Source of the DNA: Parachlorella kessleri
Lineage: Eukaryota > Chlorophyta > Trebouxiophyceae > Chlorellales > Chlorellaceae
Assembly: GCA_001598975.1 (NCBI GenBank)
Contig: BBXU01003358.1
Coordinates: forward strand, 1-22,726
Length of the DNA stretch: 22,726 bases
Direction of reading: 5' to 3'
Part shown: positions 17,023-22,726 of the stretch, piece after piece
Layout: every line of letters begins with the position of its first letter
Position numbering within the stretch: the first letter of the stretch is position 1
The notes under the pieces: generated by a model
What the model was told of the DNA's origin: nothing
Database searches by the model: none
What the model saw: the letters and a program-made list of their open reading frames with translations, nothing else
Translations under genes and position numbers: made by a program

Positions 17023-17572
17023 CACCAAGCGAGCGCGAGCCCCAGAAAACTTTTTGCGTTCTGGGTAGCTATGGCTCACTAAAACTCAGGTTCGTTGCGT
17101 GATTTGGGGTGCGAACCACCCAACTGTGCCTTTCGCCTCTTCCTGTGCAAGTGCTTAGGGCAGAGCTTTGGGACTTTCAGCAAGTACGCTGTTACAGTAA
17201 GGCTGGAGCCTGTACTGGGTCTGTTGCCTTTCTATTTCCTTTGACGTGAGGCCTGTTTGACTGTGACGTTCTGTGTTCCGTTTGAATAATGAACTGGTTT
17301 TCACAGAGAACTTTAAGGGCTTGACAGGGCAGGGGGATATCAGGGAGGATTAGACCACGAACCAAAGAAAACACAGTTTATATAGGACAGGGGAACGCAG
17401 TTGCCGAGCATCTGCAATGCAGGTTCATATAAGCTAACCAGAAGCGTCTATACAGCTTCCACAACTAGGCACAGGCAATATATATAGCAGGGAAAGACCT
17501 ACACTAATTTTTCCATGGCAAGGTCCAGGTGTCAGTCACCCAAACGACTCAGGCACCACATGGTGCTTGGCA
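17023..17572 (-). repeat. 5' LTR of the gypsy element (550 bp)
   Basis: It is nearly identical to the left LTR apart from about 9 substitutions and the missing 1-, 11- and 1-nt segments. Its outer end is GCTTGGCA at 17565-17572. Its inner end reads CACCAAGC where the other LTR has TGCCAAGC. TATATAAA on the - strand (17385-17378) is the likely promoter for gag-pol, giving U3 of about 190 bp. Confidence 0.93.
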
Positions 17573-17576
17573 GGAT
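17573..17576. repeat. Target-site duplication GGAT (right) of the LTR element
   Basis: GGAT directly follows the right LTR and equals 5484-5487. Confidence 0.9.
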
Positions 17577-18570
17577 GAGATTCCCAACGAACTCATAAGA
17601 TGCCTCCCGGAACCCCTCCTGCGCTCCATCCACAGTATGTTCGTCATCATGTGGATCATGGGGCGCACCCCAACGGCCTGGAAGATGAGTGACACAGTAC
17701 TGCTATACAAGAAGGGTGACCCCACGGATGCCAAAAACTACAGGCCAGTCGGTCTTCTCTTGACCATTTACAAACTGTGGACCACTATCATCACCATGGT
17801 GCTTGTTAACTACGCTGAAAAACACGGATGCCTCAGCACCTCGCAGGAGGGCTTTCGCCGTCAAAGAAGCACCATGAGGCAAATCCACATTGTGATGAAC
17901 GCACTAGAGGACGCTGCCATGATGCGCCAAGATGTGTACCTGCTCTTTGTCGACTTCAGTTCCGCCTTCAATACCATTAACCACGACCAGCTGCTTCAAA
18001 TTATGTGTAACCTGGGGTTCACACATGATGCCGTACGGGTCATAAGAGACCTTTACACAGGCGCCCAAACACGCATCAAAACTCCATTTGGAACCTCCGA
18101 CCCCATCGATTTTGAAAGGGGCACCATCCAGGGCGACTCTCTCTCACCTTTCCTATTCCTCATCTGCATTGAGCCCCTTCTCCGCTGGCTCCATGTTGGG
18201 GGTCGGGGGTATAAGCATGGGTGCATTGCGGATGAAAAGGAGCGCCTGCGCACAGCCGCCACCAACCCGGCCTTCGCCGATGATCTGGCAATCCTCACAA
18301 ACAACCTGAGAGATCTGTGCACCCAAGCAGACAAAATAAGCAAGTACCTTGAATGGTCTGGCCTGCAAATCAACCCCAGCAAGTGTGCCGTCACGGGCAT
18401 GCTTCATGCTGATCCTGGCCAGTCCCCGCTGTCCAACAGGACAGTGCGCATGCTGCTGGACAGGCTCGCCACGGTGCGAGTTGCGGGACACCCGCTCCCG
18501 TGCTTGCACCCGAACAAAGAAGCATATAAGTACCTTGGGGTCTGGCTGACGCCTACCTTGAACTGGCCGT
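17577..18570 (+). pseudogene. LINE ORF2, reverse transcriptase main part
   Basis: The frame continues directly from 5487 with EIPNELIRCLPE. The RT motifs of non-LTR elements appear in order: KMSDTVLLYKKGD, NYRPVGLL, motif A LFVDFSSAFNTINH (catalytic Asp codon about 17952), motif B RGTIQGDSLSPFLF, motif C FADDLAIL (Asp-Asp about 18279-18284), motif D GLQINPSKC and motif E YKYLGVWLTP. The enzyme would copy element RNA at the nicked target (target-primed reverse transcription). The catalytic residues are intact. A frameshift near 18560-18575 moves the continuation to the next frame, after TPTLNW. The short stretch before 17577 in the same frame is LTR sequence. Confidence 0.93.
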
Positions 18571-18573
18571 CAG

Positions 18574-19763
18574 ATGGCAGAGCTGGTTGCTGCTGTGAAG
18601 ACTAAATGCAATGCCCTGCTTGCATCAATGGCCTCCCCCAAGCTTCGCCTGCGCGTGCTGCAGTCCTACATCCAGACACTGATTGCCTATTCCCTCCCTA
18701 CGGGCGCGTACACCAGCCAAGACATTGCTAGGCTTGATTCCCTGGTGGCCAGTTGTGCAAAGCGGGCCATGCATCTCCCCAGCTGGGTTCCCAACGCAAT
18801 GATTCATGAGGATAGAGACAAGGCTGGCGTAGGGGTCACATCTATGCTCACCGACTATGTCCAAGGTAGCGCCGCTGCACTGACGCGTGCGCTGAACGAC
18901 CAGGGCAAGCTTGGGGCAGTGACACGAGCCCTCCTCCCCCGTCAACTCCAACTTGCGGGCCACCGGCTCACCCTGGAAACTGCCAACAAACTCCGTTCCT
19001 GTCGGCTGGCCAGGATTGCTACGCTCATCAAGCGCAGCGGACTCACATTGGTCCACAGCTATGGCGCCGACACACAGACAGCCCTAGGGGAGGGTAAAAA
19101 CTCTCTAGCCGAGCTCCTAGCATCAGCTCCCACCTCAGAGCTAGGTATCCACACCCACCTCCCAGAGACAACACTCCTCCCCCTGTGGGAATTGGGCATC
19201 ACTCACCTGGGACAGGTCCTTGATCGCAATGGCACCAGAGTCATCAGAGCTTCAACTCTTGCAGGCGTCCTGCAACAACACGGGCTACCTGTCCCTGACA
19301 ATAGAATTGCCCGTCGCCACAAGGTGGCCCTGAACCGCCTCAGCCTGCTGCTGAATGCCACCCCCATCACTCAACCATCCCCTCATATCCACACCTGTGA
19401 CAAGGATCTCCCCATCGAGCGCAGGGTTGTCAAGGCCTCCTCCCTCTTCTGTGACACAAGCCTACATACATACCCAGCTGGGGCCCCGTATAAAAACGGT
19501 CAAACTACACTCGACGCTCATATCATCCACGCCACCTCACCGACAGGCACCCCTGACCCACCAAGTGATCGAGCCAGTGACGCTGCCCCCTCCGCCTCAG
19601 CCCTGCCCAACCCCCTGCCACGGCGCCGCACCCAGCGCCCCCAGCGCAAAGCTACGCACACCCCGCTCCGTGAGGTCCCAGTCCTGACCCTGAAGGGCCG
19701 ACGAGAGACGTACCAGAAGGTCAAGCAAGAGATGGCGAATGCCGGGCAACCCACTGCTGCCAG
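18574..19763 (+). pseudogene. LINE ORF2, region downstream of RT
   Basis: After the frameshift the protein resumes as MAELVAAVKTKCNALLASM and continues with YIQTLIAYSLPTGAYTSQDIARLD and CAKRAMHLPSWVP, the helical region that normally follows LINE RT (thumb and beyond). A weakly Cys/His-containing segment (HIHTCDKDLP, SLFCDTSLHTYP) and a basic Pro/Arg-rich end (PRRRTQRPQRKATH) follow. No RNase H or restriction-like endonuclease motif was recognised. The apparent stop at 19783-19785 is inside the CACTA element. The true frame is cut at 19763. Confidence 0.82.
19761..19763. repeat. Target-site duplication CAG (left) of the CACTA element
   Basis: CAG directly precedes the CACTA terminus and is repeated at 22679-22681, directly after the other terminus. 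Three bp is the usual duplication of this superfamily. Confidence 0.85.
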
Positions 19764-22678
19764 CACTACGAATTCCAGGGATTAGAAATAAGCTAAGTGC
19801 TTGCAGTTACTAGCTAGTTTGGCAATAACCAGCTCATTAACAAGGCCGGGGGCCCAGCCCAGCGGGTGGCTTTGCTTAAGAAGCTAGTAACTACACAGTT
19901 ACTATACCTGCCGCCCTGTCAACTCCACAGGAAGCACGTCACAAGTTGGTTACAAACTTGGAAGCTAGGTGTGAGCAAGCTTGTGAGCGTTTGGTTTCTC
20001 TTTGTTCTGTCGCCAGTAGTTTGTTTTATCCTTCTGCTCAGCTTGTTGTCACGTAGTGATGCCAAGCTTTGTTTGTTCTTCCATAGTTGGCGAGAACAAT
20101 GGTGTTAAAAGCTAGTAAGTCCAGCCATGTACCACATCTACCAAGCTATCGGTTACCAAGTAGTGAGTGACTGACCAGCTTGTCACCACCTTCCTTAATA
20201 CTTGTAAATTTGACCAGCGCAGAACTACCTAGTCAACAGGAATCAACTACCCTGTCACAGGCCAGACCCAAGCCGTTTACTAACTGGGTAGTACCTTTGT
20301 GGGTTGGGGAAGGGGGGGGGGGGGGGGGGGTTACCTCTGAACATATGAGTGTGTAGACTTGCAGTAGATATATACAATGTCTGAGACCTTTATAGCCGCA
20401 TCGAGATGCTGGCACCAGGGTGGCGCGACACACAGCTCGTGTCGCGACACACTGTGCGTGTCACAACACGCCACTGGCGGGAGTTACGTGATCATTTCAG
20501 TTTGCTCAGATGCCTCGCCCATCCTTTAGCAGGAAGGCGTCTGTCCATAGTGTTTGAACAATTCCCAGAGAGATCGAAGGCAGTCGCGCTGAAAGGTTCA
20601 AACTCAATCGAAAGTTCCTGCAACGGCTAGGGCTTGTTCAAACCGTCGACAGCACTACATCAGACCACGGCGGTCAGACTTCTTGTGCAGAGCTGCGGCA
20701 TAGGAGCCAGCGATTTTCAAAGGTGCCTCAACAGCCAAGATGGCCAGCCACTTAGGGGACTCTTTCCTTCGATGGGACGCTCTGATCGCCACCACCATCC
20801 ACACAAATTTTTGGTAATGAGGTGAGCAGCTTCTGGCTCCGCGGCTTGCGAATGCGGCCATGGCGATTCTGAGCTGAGTCGTCATGGCAGCTCTGGGCCT
20901 TTGATGATGAGCAGAAGCTTCATCACGGACCTTAGGATAGAAGTTGTCCTGCTGATCCTGTATTTCACGTGCAGGGGGAGGAAAAGTACACCAGCTCTCC
21001 CTATTGGCGGCAGGCTTGGGACGCTCCTTCAGTCCACACACCTAGCGACGGCGGGGCAACTGGCCTATCAAGTCGAGTCACGGCGTCATATACCCAGACA
21101 GCCTAGCACTGCCAAGTGACACTACTAGATCCGAATGCAGGTGACTCAAATGGCGCTGGCCACTATTGTCAGTGTGACAGCCCCTTGGCAACTCGGCCTG
21201 TAACCCCAGCCCACCCGCCTGCACTTGTGCCATGAACTCATAGTACTAGTATGATGGCCCTCTCTTATACCCAGGCTTTGGGGGCCTTAATATAGATGCA
21301 AGTGCTGTGAGCATCCTAACGAGTGATAGCTGTGCTGAGCAACCCCAGTTAATGCACCTTTGCTTGCTTCTAACAGGGAAGCGGCTTGCAATGGCTGGCC
21401 AAGGGGCTTGGAAGCCTGATATAAACGGGCGTGGCTGCAGGGATGTCCAGGTGCGGAGGATATGTTGGGCAAATGAGTTCAAGCAGCTGGTTGAGGGGGG
21501 CAGGCTTGCCACAAGGGACTAGGGAGATGGAGGAGTGCGTTGGATGCTATATGGGGTCCGCTATAGATTTTAGGGCATATTGCCGCTATGGCAGGTTATC
21601 ACATAACAAGATTGGCGGGCGGCCAGGGCACTAATTTGTTTAGCTTGTCACACCGGCAGACGGCAGGAAACGCACATGGAGTACCTAAAAGCGAGCTGTT
21701 TTGCTGTAGGAATCACGACCACCTGGGCCGCGGCGGCCAGCTTTAGCCATGAGTTTCCAAGGCAACGGGAGAACTCAGGTTGAAGCCCAGCAGTGCCGCC
21801 CTGCTTCCACCACACGCGCCCTTTAGGACCTTCGAGGCTTACACTGGGGTGGAATGTTAGCGAAGGTAGTGAAGTGGCTGCAAGCAAAGTAATAGCTGTA
21901 GCTACAACCCCAAGAGGGGACCTGCTGATTAGCTAGGGACAATGTTTGTATGCCATGCTAGGTTGAATATAGGACTGATGACTAGCTGCAAGTGAGAGCT
22001 CCAATGGCATCGTGCCTATGGTAACAGTTCCTTTTTGCTGGTCATTTGCTCCATGTATTGAGCTGACGAGGTGGTAATGAAACATCTACAAGCACAGGCT
22101 GCTGGATGACAAACTCGTTGGACCCCTTTACTACCTTATTAAAGATCGTGACAAACTGGTTACACGGTTGTGAAACAAGCTCCCTGGCAGTAGTAACCAG
22201 CTGGTTGCCCCAGCTAACACTGAGCATTCGGCAAGCAAACTGGACGGTTTACTAGCTAGTAACAGCTTACGAATTAAACACCTACAAGCCCACAAAACAA
22301 GCTCACTGGGCATTTACTATGGTTACCAGTCCGAATTGGAGACAATAACAGCGCATGTAACACCTATAAACAAGGTCGTTACAAAGCGTGAGTTGCCTCA
22401 TGAACAAAGTGGCGTAACAAGCTGGCCTGAACAAGCTTGGGGATTTAGAAGCTTTAGGGCAAAAAGTAAAACGCCCCCCCAAAAAACAACGATTTTTACT
22501 AACTATTTTGCTTGTAACAAAGAAACGGGCTCTGAAATAACTAAGCCACGCTTCACTAGCTTGTTATCGTTTGCCACACATTGTTCCTTGTTATTTTCCT
22601 TGTAAGTAGCCTTGTACAAGCTAAACGACCTTGTAAAAGCCATTTACAGCTTATTTCTATTCCCTGGAATTCGTAGTG
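19764..22678. mobile_element. Non-autonomous CACTA (En/Spm-like) DNA transposon, 2,915 bp
   Basis: The ends are 31-bp terminal inverted repeats (19764-19794 and 22648-22678) with one mismatch, starting CACTACGAATTCCAGGG. A 3-bp duplication CAG flanks them. Subterminal regions of several hundred bp are full of short motifs, mostly AGCTTGT-like at the left and ACAAGCT-like at the right, plus GTTAC/GTAAC, as expected for CACTA transposase-binding arrays. The interior has only short open frames on both strands and no recognisable transposase, so it would need one in trans. The volvocine element Jordan is a known related type, to my recollection. Confidence 0.88.
20312..20330. repeat. Homopolymer run of 19 G
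   Basis: An uninterrupted G run lies inside the CACTA element. It could form G-quadruplexes and is prone to length error in sequencing. Confidence 0.9.
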
Positions 22679-22681
22679 CAG

Positions 22682-22726
22682 CTGTCCCACGCAAGGCCAA
22701 GAGGAACCCTCAGCCCAGCCCAACCG
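22682..22726 (+). pseudogene. LINE ORF2, resumed C-terminal frame after the CACTA element
   Basis: With the CACTA element and one CAG removed, the codon AG/C is completed and the frame runs open to the window edge (SCPTQGQEEPSAQPN), still Pro/Gln/Ser-rich like the sequence before the break. The real LINE stop and 3' end are outside the window. Confidence 0.7.

Larger units (their letters stand above)
5488..17572 (-). mobile_element. Ty3/gypsy-type LTR retrotransposon with PHD finger and extra spliced gene
   Basis: A 12,085-bp element reads on the - strand. The 5' LTR is at 17023-17572 and the 3' LTR at 5488-6050, with a 4-bp target duplication. In element order it holds a leader with a possible intron, gag, pol (protease, RT, RNase H, PHD, integrase with GPY/F), a third gene with its own TATA box and five exons, and a 3' region of about 800 bp. 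The order PR-RT-RH-IN places it in Ty3/gypsy (Metaviridae). No chromodomain is seen after the integrase. No clear polypurine tract is present next to the 3' LTR. Pol carries nonsense codons, so this copy is not autonomous. Confidence 0.95.
477..22726 (+). mobile_element. Non-LTR retrotransposon (LINE), APE type, interrupted by three nested insertions
   Basis: Scattered pieces on the + strand form one LINE: possible ORF1 (477-1648), then ORF2 with 2A, OTU, PIP-box linker, APE endonuclease, RT and a basic C-terminal region. The pieces are separated by a SINE-like unit, a gypsy element and a CACTA element. At the gypsy and CACTA sites the reading frame rejoins exactly once the insertion and one target duplicate are removed. 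No restriction-like endonuclease (CCHC followed by PD..D/E-K) was recognised downstream of RT. The 5' end lies somewhere between 415 and 477 and was not located. The 3' end is beyond the window. At least four frameshifts make this copy non-functional. Confidence 0.85.

Noticed and set aside
18574..19785. Restriction-like endonuclease or RNase H at the C terminus of the LINE
   Set aside because: I found no CCHC plus PD..D/E-K arrangement and no RNase H DEDD pattern in the region downstream of RT.
20655..21041. Transposase gene inside the CACTA element
   Set aside because: The longest frames are about 128 residues, without conserved motifs and mutually overlapping on both strands.

Overview
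The window looks like nuclear DNA of a green alga, probably chlorophyte and perhaps volvocine or Chlamydomonadales-like. The hints are GC-rich coding with short GT-AG introns of about 110-240 nt, TGTAA motifs where poly(A) signals are expected, and the types of transposon present. I see no ordinary host gene. Almost the whole window is a stack of transposable elements nested in one long non-LTR retrotransposon (LINE), next to a 49-bp minisatellite (1-414) at the left edge.

The host LINE lies on the + strand. It has a possible ORF1 (477-1648, without the insertion inside it). ORF2 then encodes, in order, a virus-like 2A peptide (GDVESNPGP, about 1873-1899), an OTU-like cysteine protease (PDGSCLF, 2247), a basic linker with two PCNA-interacting (PIP-box) motifs (3215-3319), an APE-type endonuclease, and a reverse transcriptase that continues 12 kb away at 17577. 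Its C-terminal region runs to 19763 and resumes at 22682. Several frameshifts show that this copy is dead.

Three younger insertions sit in the LINE, each with its own duplicated target. (1) A 341-bp SINE-like unit (1108-1448) is flanked by identical 45-bp direct repeats. (2) A 12,085-bp Ty3/gypsy-type LTR retrotransposon on the - strand (5488-17572) has LTRs of 563 and 550 bp and a 4-bp target duplication, GGAT. Removing it joins the LINE reading frame exactly in the RT motif KATGWD/EIPNEL. (3) A 2,915-bp non-autonomous CACTA-type DNA transposon (19764-22678) has 31-bp terminal inverted repeats starting CACTA, a 3-bp target duplication (CAG) and inverted subterminal repeats. Removing it also restores the LINE frame.

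The LTR element encodes Gag with a CCHC knuckle and Pol with protease, RT, RNase H, a PHD finger and integrase with a GPY/F module. Pol is broken by nonsense codons. Between pol and the 3' LTR, on the same strand, lies a third gene with its own TATA box. It has five exons whose four GT-AG introns keep phase throughout, giving about 502 residues that I do not recognise. The most notable points are this spliced third gene, the PHD finger beside the integrase, and the 2A-OTU-PIP-APE-RT architecture of the LINE.
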